Assembly: GCA_946894095.1 (NCBI GenBank)
Contig: OX335665.1
Coordinates: forward strand, 3,048,001-3,112,000
Source of the DNA: Incurvaria masculella
Lineage: Eukaryota > Arthropoda > Insecta > Lepidoptera > Incurvariidae
DNA: 64,000 nt
Direction of reading: 5' to 3'
The notes under the pieces were generated by a model. The model was not told where the DNA came from, made no database searches, and worked only from the letters and a program-made list of their open reading frames with translations. Positions 12,013-25,900 of the stretch are shown one piece after another. Position 1 is the stretch's first letter, and the number at the start of each line of letters is the position of its first letter. Position numbers and translations under genes: made by a program.

Positions 12013-12374
12013 CTTTTGACCTGCCATCAGGACTGTTCCTTAGTACTTTGTTTGGAAAATTCATAAAAGAAAGTACCTTTTAGTTGAAACTGTTAAACCA
12101 GAACACCATCTAATTCTAAACAGCTTTTATTCTATCAAATGTGCATAAAGCGTGCAAGGGGCCAGTGGGGCGCAGTATTTTCCGGATTTTTCAAATTCGT
12201 TTTATTCCAAAGAGTATGTATCTTATTCCAAAGAATATAAAACTCTTATTCTATTCTCTCTCGGACGAAACATTACATCCTCTCTGGGACTCAAATAGTC
12301 TGTGGTCTGTGGCACGGCACAGAGAAAATGTTATCTTGCAAAGTGCTCCGAGCGTTAGGATATTGTATGTTCTG

Positions 12375-12917
12375 GGGCGGCCCAACCCGGCGGGCCTAAC
12401 TCATTCGCGGGCACAGTACAAAACCGTGCTGTTGCGCTCTGAGACCTTCTCTGTTTCAAAGAATAAGACAGGCTCCGTGATGAGGAAGATGCAACATGTC
12501 CACAAAAAAGACAATGTGCATAGTGTATGATTTGGTAGGATTTACGAAAATTTTAATTTCAAAACGACTTATAGCTAAAAGTAAACCACGACCGCTGTAG
12601 TAAAAAATCTAACAAAAAACAAATAGATCATAAATCTTGATTAAATAAGCTATGTCTGATGACTAATATTTTTACGATGTTCTTATTTTATCATTGCGTA
12701 ATCCACCTCCAAGGTTATCGTATAAAAAGCGCGAAAAATTCTAACTTTCGGACCTTATAACTTAGAAGCCAAACACAATTTTACAATGCCAATGGTCATC
12801 AGACATCTAGTTCGATCAAATAAAGCTATTTTGAGCAAAATTTTGGATCTCTGACAAGAAATATGGGCGTGATCTTCTTTCCCCTTTTGTATGGGGAGAT
12901 GAGCGGGTTGGGCCACC
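12375..12917 (+). mobile_element. TTAA-flanked MITE, copy 1
   Basis: This element of about 540 bp has terminal inverted repeats related to GGTGGCCCAACCC and ends next to TTAA (12918-12921). Its left end has mutated. It is collinear with the copy at 39622-40163 and inverted relative to those at 16927 and 62365. It has no coding potential. Confidence 0.85.
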
Positions 12918-12921
12918 TTAA

Positions 12922-13931
12922 CCTAATGAGCTAGTGGCGCATTTTTTTTATTTTTATTTGAAAAAAATGAGGAAAAAATTAGTATTACAACAGTGAAAGA
13001 AATATTTTGATATGTTGAAAACTTACGGAGTTGCAGTATGTTAAAGTTTGCACTGTAAGCGCGTTTCGGACCAGCTGTATTCACGCTGTCAGCGTTTAAG
13101 CGCAATTCGGACCATAGCCGAGGTCGACACACGTGACGTCACAAGCAGATAATGCCTAAAATGAGGCGCCACATTTTAGAGCGCTATATCTCCTTCTTTC
13201 GCAGTCGGGTAAAAAGTATTGAAGATATTTAGAAACTAATTTTAGGAGAATAATCGTAATGTTTTTGTTATTTTTTCTGCTTTACTGTAATAAAAATTTT
13301 AGGTGATGTTCCACTACCTCATTGACACGCTCGTATGGTCGTATTCAGAATGATTAGCGGGACTGACCATAGAAAAATCGGTTTAGTCCGTAGAGTTAGT
13401 CCGCACACAAAATTAAGTTCGCGGACTAGTATCAGACTAACCGTACCAAATGCTATTTAATCCGGCGATAATCCGCGTATTAAAGTTCATCCCCTCTCTG
13501 AATACTATTGTAAAATTTTGTTAGTATTTTTTTAATCCTGAATAAATATAAAAATCTAAATGTATTAAGTCCAATGAAATAAGTTTTTGTTACAAGTCTG
13601 TTAATGTCCCTGGAACTTATTTATTTTCAACATTTAGCTGTTTTACATCCCTCCAGTCCAGTGTCCATGCATAGCAACGGCCCCGCTATCAAGCGAAATC
13701 TTTCCTCAATCTTGCTTACAAAGTCGATACAATACCTACAATTGGTCTTTTGAAAACAACAAAATTCATTAAAAAAGAGAAACTGAAGAATAAAACTTGA
13801 AACTGGCGATTTGTCTATCTATATCAAGACAGCGGCCACGAAAAAAAATACGGCCTTCACGCGCATATGCCATTTCATACTCTCGTGTGAATTCAAAATT
13901 TTACTGTGATTTCTCAACATATCTAATAATA
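12922..13931. other. Spacer with no recognisable gene
   Basis: This stretch is AT-rich with scattered stops in all frames. I see no exon or clear repeat. It presumably holds the promoter and 5' UTR of the transcript starting near 13932, but no core promoter motif stood out. Confidence 0.5.
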
Positions 13932-16900
13932 ATGAGTGTATACCATATATGGAACGCAGAAGTACCCGAGCCCAAAATGAAGAGCTCACTTTCATCGGAA
14001 TGGTCATGTATCAGCCCTATAATAGAACCCAAATCTCCCTACAATCGTACAAATTCTGAAGGTATCCTCAATAAATTCAAGGAACTTCAGCACGTGGAAT
14101 CCGAAAATTCCGTGCATAAGAAACAGAGTGCCAAAATGGACCGCCCTTTCGATGTTTTTGACGAAGAAGAATATCTTTTTGGAGCGAACCTTATTCACAA
14201 TAACATAGGTCACGTCGGAAACAATATTACCAAACTAATGCAAATGGGTAAGTCTATCAAGAACAACAGTTTTAAAAAACAAAGTGAAAATTGTAATAGA
14301 TTCTATGTGTGAAACAAATATTTTACCTTACATGTTTATTAAACATTTCTGTTTGATATTGATCGATTGATTATTGCTAGCGCTTGGAGAGGGTTGGACT
14401 AGATCCATCCCGCCAAATATACGCCACCCAATGATACGAAGTAATATATAAGTCAATGACGCCACCCAACTTTCGAAAGCTTCACTACAGAACAGTTGCA
14501 CAAAAATCATACAAGTGATTGCGGAAAATCGCAACGACTTGACCCTCCCGCATTTTTCATAATTTGGTACAAATACTTACCTTTCCATTTTATTTACAAA
14601 TAAACATCAAAGAGCAATGTCAAAAAAATTATCACATCTGTGATTCTTTACATTTTCGCGAGGCGGTTTTGTTTTGGGTTATTTTTACAATAAAATATAG
14701 ACAACATATTGGTCTGCAATAAAATTGCCAAATAGAAAAGATGCCGGAATTGTCGCTGGAGGAATCAATTTCTATTCCCTTCGGGGGTAAGCAGGTTTAT
14801 TTGTTCGTAGCTAGCAGTTGTCCAAAAATGTCTCATGTTCTTTCATTACATAACTCGAATTATTGTGTGTTTATTGCGTCCACTAATTATGTTTAGGGTT
14901 CCGTAGCAAAAAACGCAAATAGTGGCCTATGGTCTGGCTCTGGTGTCACGCATATTGTCCCGAATTTTTCTCCTGTTAACGGTTGTTTGAAAATTCTGAA
15001 GAAAATGTCAAGATATAAGCCGGTTCATTAAAGAAACTATATAGAAATGGCGGCTTGTACTTTTCCAACGGACGGTACGGTCAGCATAATATTGTTACAA
15101 AGTATACATTTATGTTTTAAGATTTTTGTAATATTTAATTTAATTTATTTATATTATAGATTAAACATAAATACATATCACATTCCTTGGAATAAGCGAC
15201 GTACCTGTTTAGTACGAAAAAGTATATTTACTTATAATGTATTAGTTCCAGAGGAAGGAAAAGGTTAATAAAACTGTGGGTCGTTTAAATGTGTTTATTT
15301 ATGTTTTAAAAGGCATTATTGCATGCTATTAGGTCCAGAAGATTAATCTAAACCAAGTAATTAACTTAAGGCTGTCGAGAAGTCACAGGAAACCTATGAT
15401 TTGAAAATTTTAAGAATTGCATTCTTTGTCCATTGGTCAGGGCACAGTTTTGTTCGGCGGCTGCGATTAAACTAGCAAAATCGTCTTCCAGGACCTAGCG
15501 TTTCCCTACCCCTAAAACTTAACAGATTTTAAATTTAAAAAAAATGACTTGAGAAAGCCTCTTTCTAGGTCTATGTGTTTTTATTTTTCGTAGATATCTG
15601 TATTTTTAACCGACTTCAAAAAAAGGAGGAGGTTATCAATTCGTCTGTATGTTTTTTTTTTTATGTTTGTTACCTCATAACTTTTGCCTGGGTGAACCGA
15701 TTTGGATGATTATTTTTTTAAATGAAAGCTAGTGCTTCCCAAGTGGTCCCATTTTAATTTGGTTAAGTTCTGACAATGATATCCATGAGAAAATCATAAA
15801 AGTCTTAAATTTGTATTAAGATGTGCGCGACAAATGGACGAATAACTCAATATAACGCCAACCGATTTTGGTGATTCTTTTTTTATTGGAAAGGACGTGT
15901 ACAAATTAGTAAGTGTTCTTCAGATTCACTAAAAATAAACAAATTTAAAAAAAAATTAACAAAAAAAAAACCGACTTCCAAGAAAAAGCACTAAAAAGTA
16001 AAAAATAATTGCCATTTTTGTAGTTACGATTTTTGTTATTTTTTGAGTCGGTGTCAGCCAAGGTAGGCAAGGTTCTCTTGATTGGCGCAGCGCGTGCCCG
16101 GCTGACGCCAACTCAAAAAATAACAAAAATCGTAACCACAAAAATGGCAATTATTTTTTACTTTTTAGTGCTTTTTCTTTGAAGTCGGTTATTTTTCAGT
16201 AAAACATTTAACATAAAGAGATAGAACTTTTTCTAATGCTTATATCCAATCAATATTTTCCAATCTAGCCCTGAAGGCCCACTGGAAAAGTTTACAGTGT
16301 AAACTTTTCCAGTGGGCCTTCAGGGCTAGATCCGAAACTATAAGAAATAGCGAAATCCACTCAAAGAATCACACCACTCATGGATTTTGAGAAAAACTAA
16401 AAATGCATTATTTTATGCATATTCTTATTTTATACATAGATTTTTGGTTTTTTTGTTTCCCTTGCCGCGAATCGAACTCAAATGATTTTGAAAAAAATAA
16501 CCCAACCTGTATTATTCCGCCAGTCAATAGTATCGCTTACAAGAAAAAAATCCTGTGAAGTAATGTCATACAACAAACTAAAGGAAAGTGTTGATTTTTA
16601 ATAAACTGATTAAAATGTTCCAGTATTCATACATTACCCGTACCCAAAAAATAAAAATACAGACGTAGATTTTGACAAAACATTTTAGAATCCAAAATTT
16701 CATAAACATAGTTAAACATTAAGAGCATGTAAACAGTTATCGCCCGTAGTTTTATGTTAGGATAATGACTCTCTTAAACACAATTTCACGGGCGACACTC
16801 CAAAGAATCTTCCAGAAATTTTATGGATTTTTTTGTTGATTCAGATTTGAAAGCTTTTAAAAATGGCAGAGCCGATGGGAAATGACTATGAAAACCTTTT

Positions 16901-19900
16901 TTTGTGACAAGACCTGAAGCGTTTAAGGTGCGGTGAACTTTTATTCAGTTTTAAGCAATGCAAAGTGCACTACTGTAGTTGTGCACCAACTAATAACTTT
17001 TGCTCAAAACGTCACATTTTTTTAGAAAAATCTAGATTTCTCAAGCGCAAATTTTGTCCGAATTCAATACTTCTCCGTCCATCGAGCTAGATGTCTGATG
17101 ACCATTGGTATTGTAAAATTGTGTTTGGTTTCTAAGTTATAAGGTCCGAAAGTTCGAATTTTTCGCGCGTTTTATACAATAACTTTGGATGTGGATTACT
17201 CAACGATAAAGTAAGAACATCTGAAAAATATTAGTCATCGGGCATAGCTTGTTTCATAAAAATTTATAATCGATTTGGTTTTTGTAACATTTTTTACTAC
17301 ATCAGTCGTGGTTTACTTTTAGCTATAAGTCGTTTTGTAATTTAAATTTTCGTAAATCTTACCAAATCACTACACACTATGCACATTGTCTTTTCTGTTG
17401 ACATGTTGCATCTTCCTCATCACGGAGCCTGTCTTTTTCTTTAAAACAGAGAAGGTCCCAGAGCGCAACAGCACAGTTTTGTACCATGCCCGCGAATGTG
17501 TTAGTCCCGCCGGGTTGGGCCACCTTAAGAAGAGAATTTAAATACTTTTCTTGGCAGCTAGCAATTAAGAGAGACTATTTTTACAATCTAGTTTGGAAGT
17601 TATAGGGTATGCATTTAACTTCATCTGAACGGATCACTTTCTATTTTTAGTAGCTGTCTAAATCAGTTGGACTACGACTGCAGTTCGGATCTGCCGCTGT
17701 TGTATAATCACGAGCCAGCAATGACTGGTTTTGATATTGATAAATTTGGTAACTTAAAATTTATTTCTATAATTTTAAATTTGTGCAAATGTATTTTTGT
17801 CATGTAAAGTTGGGAACTGGAGGGTTACCATGATAAATTAACTTGCCGGATGAACAGGCAAGTGAGTGATTAAATATTATGTGTTGTTGCATTTCGTATC
17901 ATGCTAACCGGCAAACGACGTAAGTTCACTCACTTTTGCTGTGTCGGTCAAACAAATTTATAGGAAAATGTTACATATTGGTACCATATTAAAGTATTGA
18001 GAAGTGTCAAGGGATATCACGAGTAAAGCACTCTCGCGTTCGTAACCAGTGGTACCTTGGGGCTACGTTTGATAGCCCAAACGGTTTGCAAACTCGGCAA
18101 AAAGAAAAACCATTGTTTTTGTGTTCCAGCCCAGGAGCCGTGGCCTGATAATGTAAAGCTGTTCCAGCCATATGAGGTGGAGCAGATACTCCTGCCAGAC
18201 AATGCCAGCTGTTTGGCCGTTCAGGCATTCCTCAAGGTGGGCTGCTTTTTATTGTTGAAACGAGCAGGCGTAACTAGCCTTTCTGGGCCCCAATGCAAAA
18301 GATTAGCCTTTCTGGGCCCCAATGCAAAAGATTAGCCTTTCTGGACCCCAATGCAAAAGAGAAGCCTTTCTGGGCCCCAATGCAAAAGATTAGCCTTTCT
18401 GGGCCCCAATGCAAAAGATTAGCCTTTCTGGGCCACAATGCAAAAGAGTAGCCTTTCTGGGCCCCAATGCAAAAGATTAGCCTTTCTGGGCCCCAATGCA
18501 AAAGATTAGCCTTTCTGGGCCCCAATGCAAAAGATTAGCCTTTCTGGGCCCCAATGCAAAAGATTAGCCTTTCTGGGCCCCAATGCAAAAGATTAGCCTT
18601 TCTGGGCCCCAATGCAAAAGATTAGCCTTTCTGGGCCCCAATGCAAAAGATTAGCCTTTCTGGGCCCCAATGCAAAAGAGTAGCCTTTCTGGGCCCCAAT
18701 GCAAAAGAGTAGCCTTTCTGGGCCCCAATGCAAAAGAGTAGCCTTTCTGGGCCCCAATGCAATAGAGTAGCCTTTCTGGGCCCCAATGCAAAAGAGTAGC
18801 CTTTCTGGGCCCCAATGCAAAAGATTAGCCTTTCTGGGCCCCAATGCAAAAGAGTAGCCTTTCTGGGCCCCAATGCAAAAGAGTAGCCTTTCTAGGCCCC
18901 AATGCAAAAGAGTAGCCTTTCTGGGCCCCAATGCAAAAGAGTACCCTTTCTGGGCCCCAATGCAAAAGAGTAGCCTTTCTGGGCCCCAATGCAAAAGAGT
19001 AGCCTTTCTGGGCCCCAATGCAAAAGAGTAGCCTTTCTGGGCCCCAATGCATCAGAGGCCCATGCGACCGCATTTGTTGCATTGGAGTAGCTACGCCACT
19101 GATTGGAACATTAGTACAACCACTGTTGTTTCTGTAGGTAGAGACAACACACAAGTCACAATCACAGCATTCCTTTTCGCTGTATTTGAAGTTATGCAAT
19201 CTACTTTGAATAATTGAAATCAGGTTATCTGGATGGCTTAGCGGTCAGAGCAATGGACGTGTAACACAAAGGTCGGACTTCGAATACTGCTTAAAAAAAA
19301 CGAAGTACATTCATTAATGATGTACACATGCCATCTTCCTGCTATTGTTACGAGGGAATCCTATTTCCTACTAATATTATAAATGCGAATGTGTTTTTGT
19401 TAATATATCTTTTTTTCATGCGGCAATGAAGCATTGGATCTTTTCAGTGATTTTTTCCCATAGAGGGTTTTTATGGGCCTATGTCACAGGCTACTTTTGT
19501 CTTGATTTTTTTTCTGATATCGTCTCGAGCGGAGCCGGTTACCACTGCCAATGTAAAGATCATAAATATCCTCACCCCCTCCAGATGTGCAACCTGCCTT
19601 TCGACGTGGAGATGCGCTGGAACGCCGAGTTCATGTCGCCCTCCGGCCGGGTGCCCTTCATCCGCTGCGGCGCGTTCGTCGTCTCTGAGCTGGAGAGCAT
19701 CGTGCAGTTCTGTGGCAACAAGGGCGCGAGCCTCTGCCAGCGGCTGAGCACCGAGGAGAAGGCGGAGATGAGGGCATACATGAGTCTTATCAGCAACGTT
19801 CTGCTGAACGCCGAGGTGCGTGTAGTCTAACTCTATGAATAATGAATGAATAAATTATTTATTGTGCAATAGAACACAAATACAATTATAAGAACAATTC

Positions 19901-22900
19901 GAAACAACAACGAAATTGCACAAAGGCGGACATATCTTTTTTTTTTATGTGACTGGGCATGGATGGCTAATACCACACTTTCTGTCATGGTATTAGCCCA
20001 ACACAACACATGGGAACTAGGTGCCATGCCAGGACCTTCCTTATATTGCACGGCTACATTGAACTGGACGGAAAACACGGACAATTTTCATTGCCGCTTC
20101 GACCATCGTTCATCCAGGCAGGAGTGATTTCATCACTAGGAGTGATTTCTTCCAGTCAACCTTACCCAAAACACTAAACTAAAGTGACCATAATAATAAA
20201 GCTCCAGTGAACTCAGACATGAACACATCAGGTTAGGTGCTTGTTCACCAAATAAAAAAATATTTAGCGTTCGACGTGGAGATGCGTAGTAGTTTCTCTA
20301 TATTTAGTGTTCAATGTGAGATGCATAGTAGTATTCTCACTCTATTTAGTGTTTAACGTGAGATGCATAAGTAGTATTCTCACTCTATTTATTGTTTAAC
20401 ATGAGATCCATAAGTAGTATTCTCACTCTATTTATTGTTTAACATGAGATGCATAGTAGTATTCTCACTCTATTTAGTGTTTAACATGAGATGCATAAGT
20501 AGTATTCTCACTCTATTTAGTGTTTAACATGAGATGCATAAGTAGTATTCTCACTCTATTTATTGTTTAACATGAGATGCATAAGTAGTATTCTCACTCT
20601 ATTTATTGTTTAACATGAGATGCATAGTACTATTCTCACTCTATTTAGTGTTTAACATGAGATGCATAGTAGTATTCTCACTCTATTTATTGTTTAACAT
20701 GAGATGCATAAGTATTAGGTTGGGGAAAAAGTTTCTTAGCATTTTTTAAGAAAATTCAAAACATTTTTTAATATGGTTTATTTATATTTAACTAAAGTAT
20801 GTAGGTACCATTTTGTTCGATAACTTTTTGCCATCTTGTAGGTAGGGACATGATCCCATTGCTATAGAAATATTGGGACTTCTGATCAATATACCGCGAC
20901 AAGTGGTTTTGGCAGTCCTCTCGTGATGTTAACCTGACACTGCCTAAAGAATTCTGAAGAGACCTAAACAGGTGGAAATCTGAAGGTGTAAGGTCAGGAC
21001 TATACGGCGGATGCATTAACACCTCCCAGCCAAACTCTCTTAGTTTTTGCTGAGTGGCTAAAGATGTGTGAGGTCTAGCGTTATCATGATGAAAAACCAC
21101 ACCCCTTCTGTTGATTAATTCCGGCCGCTTTCTCTCAACTTCTTGCTTTAATCTCATCAGTTGTTCGCAGTAGAGTTCAGAATCGATGGTCCTGCCTGGT
21201 GGTAACAGCTCATAATGAATAATGCCCTTCCAATCCCACCACACACACAGCATCACCTTGTTGCGAGTTAACCCGGGTTTCGCCACAGTCTGTGAAGCTT
21301 GACCGGCCTTTGACAACGACCTTTTTCGCACGTTCTTGTCGTACGTGATCCACTTTTCATCACCAGTTATCAGCTTCTTCAAAAATGGTTCGGTTTCATT
21401 ACGTCGTAATAAAGAATCACAAATGAGTACACGGTTCATTAGGTTTCTTTCAGTGAGCTCGTGAGGTACCCAAATATCGAGCTTTTTTGTGTACCCAGTT
21501 TTTTTCAAATGCGCCAAAACTGTTTTGTGGTCAATTCCTAGTTCTTCAGCTACGTCGTAACGACTGATATGCCGATCTTGCTCCACTTTTTCAAAAATGG
21601 CATCCATTTTATCCGTAATAGGGCGACCAGAGCGACGTGCATCTTTGACATCAAAATTTCCGGATTGAAAACGCTTAAACCAAATTTGTGCTACTCTCAC
21701 AGGCACTGCACTAGGTCCATAAACATCGCAAATTTTTTTCGCGGCTTGCGTTGCATTTTTACCTTTTTTGTAGTAAAATTTTAAAATGTATCGAATTTCT
21801 TCATTAGATTCACTCATTTTGACAGTACGAAAAACAAATGAGAATCACACATTTTCCTAATTTGAATTTGGAATTATGTTCTTTAAAATTTAAACTTTCA
21901 ATGATACCAAAACCAGCCAGATACAAATAGTATAGCCAAAGAGATTTTATTACAAGTTCATACATACTATAATGCGAAAAGACTTTTTCCCCGACCTATT
22001 AGTATTCTCACTCTATTTATTGTTTAACATGAGATGCAGAAGTAGTATTCTCACTCTATTTATTGTTTAACATGAGATGCATAGTAGTAATCTCACTCTA
22101 TTTAGTGTTTAACAAGAGATGCATAAGTAGTATTCTCACTCTATTTAGTGTTTAACGTAAGATGCATAAGTAGTATTCTCACTCTATTTGTTGTTCAACA
22201 TGAGATGCATAGGTAGTATTCTCACTCTATTTATTGTTTAACATGACATGCATAGTAGTATTCTCACTCTATTTAGTGTTTAACATGAGATGCATAAGTA
22301 GTATTCTCACTCTATTTATTGTTTAACATGAGATGCATAAGTATTATTCTCACTCTATTTATTGTTTAACATGAGATGCATAGTAGTATTCTCACTCTAT
22401 TTAGTGTTTAACATGAGATGCATAAGTAGTATCCTCACTCTATTTATTGTTTAACATGAGATGCATAGTAGTATTCTCACTCTATTTATTGTTTAACGTG
22501 AGATGTATAAGTAGTATCACTCTATTCAGGGTTAGACGTGGAGATTCGTTCAAATTGGGTCAGTTAGTGCAGCTGGTAGCTTAGGGGCACATTGACTTGG
22601 CTTCCAGGTCTTGAGTTCAAACTCCGGCGCCGTTCATTTTGTTACAAATGCCAAGCCAAGCTGTTCCATGGTTCGGAATCCATGTAGAAATAAATAATAA
22701 TAATAATAATAATTCTTTATTTCACTGATTAAGCAAGTTCGGTACAAGTACAAGAATAATAAACAAAACAACAGGTTTCAGATAGTGTAGTAATGTAAGT
22801 ATGTATCGTGTTAATATTTTTGCTTAATACTTTAACATGTAGTAGTTAAATTTTGTAGGATTCCTATCTCCCAAAATAGGATTCCCTGTGCTATGGGAGA

Positions 22901-25900
22901 GAGGGTCTTTCGTCGGAACATGTAGGTGGTAGGATTAAACTAGCCTAGGTTGGTACAATCGCATTGAATGAAAAGGTAGTCGCAATTAATGGAAGCCGTG
23001 TTTTCCATCCAGTTCAATGCAGCTGTGCTCTTTACTACGTGCCTCTCTATGAGCTAAGAAGAAAAATATACTGTTAATGTTTATTTATTTATTTATTCAT
23101 GCAACAATATACCTAACATTACAGCGTAATAGCCAAGGTGTTAAGCAAATTATAGATACAATACACACCTTATTTAAAAACTATGCAACTTCAAAGTAAA
23201 CAGTAACTGCCTTCTGGAACTCTTTTTTTTTATTCGACCTGACATGGATGGCTAATCCCACACAACTACTGTTATGATATTAGCCCAATACACCACATCC
23301 CCGAAGGAATTAGGTGCCATTCCAGGACTCTCCCTTTAATCGGCCAGAGCGCGAGCATAGATGTCTATTTTGTCAGATATATCATTTAGAGCTGTACGTA
23401 CATTGCAGCTGTACGTGTCGTGGCTCGACGACGAGACGTACAGCACGGTGACGCGTCCGCGCAACTCGTCCGTGTACCCGTGGCCCCTCGGCTGGCTGCA
23501 GACGCGGGCCAAGCGGAGCGCCGTCACCAAGAGGCTGAAGGCGCTTCACTGGTACGACAAGACGCTGGACCAGGTGCTGAGCGATGTGAGTCTCTTGTTC
23601 GTTTATATTTATCACAGAAAACCGATCAAAGTATTCACTAAGGCTGGAGTGCACCATCTCTGTTCTTAGTTAATGACTGAAAAAAGAAGATAGACACATC
23701 TTAACAATAACATTAACAGTCAAATATTGAAGTAACACACGGAGAATATTTGTTGGTACTCGTGGCCGCGTTTATTACAACTAACGTGCACCGGCGAGAA
23801 AGTGACAAGACAAAAAAACTATTCATTACTACCGCCATTATATACACATACATTACCCCATACGTTAACCAGAGATGGTGTACTTCAGTCTTAGGCAGAG
23901 ATAAATAGTCGTAACTGAAAGTAAGACTAACGAAAAGTAGTACTTTGCAACATCACTTTGGCTGAGATAAATAGTCGTAACAGAAACTAAGACTAACGAA
24001 AAGTAGTAATTTGTGACGTAATTTTCCATATCTATGACATTTCGTTCATACAAAATGTGTCAAAGTGACGTCACATCAGTTGACATGTCAGATTAACATC
24101 ACGTCACTTGAATACTTTTCGTTTACTTTAAAAGCGATCTACAAACTTTTACAAATTGATTGCAGGTGGAACAGTGTTGCAACTCCCTCAGTCAACGTCT
24201 CGGTGACAAGGAATACTTCTTTGGCGTGTAAGTTATTCTTAATAAACTACACATATTAAGAACTGTGCTATAAAAATGGTGTCTGTTGCATTACAGAATG
24301 TGTTGGTAAGCTAGTTGGTACAGAACGTGGTATAGACCAGCAGCGGGAGCACACATGATCGGTAAAGCGTTGATAAGACTATATCAATCGATAAATGACT
24401 ATTTGCTTCGTTTATTTTAACAACCGAGCACAGACACTGGTAAGATCATACGTCAACGATTAAATTTCCGATAGCATAGACAAAAATCAATATGAAGGTT
24501 GTTTTTATCCATCTTTATTACTCGCTATTTGCCTCCGAACATTTATTAAATGTGGTATAGCTCATTTTTTATTTGGTGAAATCGGAAATCATCGAATTCC
24601 AGCTAAAAGAAGCAACGGATGTCAGCTAAAATAAATTTAACTACGGCATATATGTGTAGGGCGCCTATTTTAATTCCAGTCATATATTTTTCACTTAATA
24701 AAATTGATGGTTACACTCAAATGCAAAATGATCTATGTTGCAACATATTGTCCTTTGCTTTCGGGCGCCTGCCTTTTGACAGATAAAATCTAGAGGTTTG
24801 CGATTAGTTCATCGATATATGTCTCGGACGTTAAATATATTGACTTACTTCAATACTATCTTAGTATGATCGTAATAAATGCTATAACAGGCGGACTATA
24901 TTGCATGTTTTTGTGAAGCCAAGGGAAGAGATGGATTCCGTGTTCATTTGTTTTAAACAAAAGCGTCGGCAGTTCTCCTGTTTAGGTGGTTTTGGATCAT
25001 AGACCGAGCATAGCGCTCTGTGCTTACAAGACGAACAAATTGGTGGGAGGGAGACCTCAACGCAGGTACCTCTACCCTGAGTTAGAGGGAGATGCCAGAT
25101 GAGACAACTTCTGAAATCGTTTTGGAGTCGCGCTCATGGAATGTGAAATGTATTTTTGTGAAATCTTTATGATTTCTCTAGTTTTTCTTAAAGAAATCAT
25201 GGTGTCCTGTGCATTTACAAATTGTTAAGTGGACGGAGTGATACTTCGTCGGTCAAATTTCTTAACTTTTCCTCAATATTTCCAAGTAAAACTTAAAATA
25301 TAACTTCATATCATTTTTACGAAGCTACAAAGCGAGTGAAGTTTTTGAGCAAAAAATTACATTTTAGCACATTTTGTATGAAACAATTTTGATCTCAACC
25401 ATCAGTTAACTCTGTATGTCTTTACATTATAAGCCTATGTTTTGGATAGTAAGTTGAGCGTAAAGACACTATTACCACAGAATATATAAATGATTACATC
25501 CAGCAGCTCAACTCCATACAAGATCTCGATTTCGTTTCGCTTGTATGGGCTCTAAGCTAGTTTCGCGCTACTGAACCATCGCGAATGGTCCTTCGAGGTT
25601 ATCTTTTTAATAATAACGGAACCAGCGGTGCTCCGCCAATTTTTAAGTGACAACCCCGACACTTGATGGAGGGAAGGTATTTATCTAAAAAATCAACTGA
25701 GTTGAGCTTCTGCTGCGGCCCCGGTCGCACAGCTATATATCTACTGTGCTATTACCCACACAGACAAACACCCATTCCTACTCCTCCCAATTCCTCCTCA
25801 TACCCAATTCCCTTCTGTCCAGTCCGACCCCCATGGATGCGCTCATCTACGGACACGTCCGGGCCATCCTCAGCTCCGTCGGACCGAAGGCCCACCTCTT

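Noticed and set aside
12141..12530. 129-codon plus-strand ORF
   Set aside because: It runs into the TTAA MITE; homologous copies elsewhere break the frame.
18275..19051. Possible CRISPR-like array (29-bp repeats)
   Set aside because: The repeats are directly adjacent with no unique spacers, and the sequence is from an animal genome.
18274..19199. Several long minus-strand ORFs ([21 protein letters not shown] repeats)
   Set aside because: They are frames of a 29-bp minisatellite whose unit lacks stops; there is no start context, splice logic or family.
23382..23657. Minus-strand and alternative-frame ORFs over Mtx2 exon 4
   Set aside because: They are shadows of GC-rich coding sequence; the plus-strand frame is clearly metaxin.
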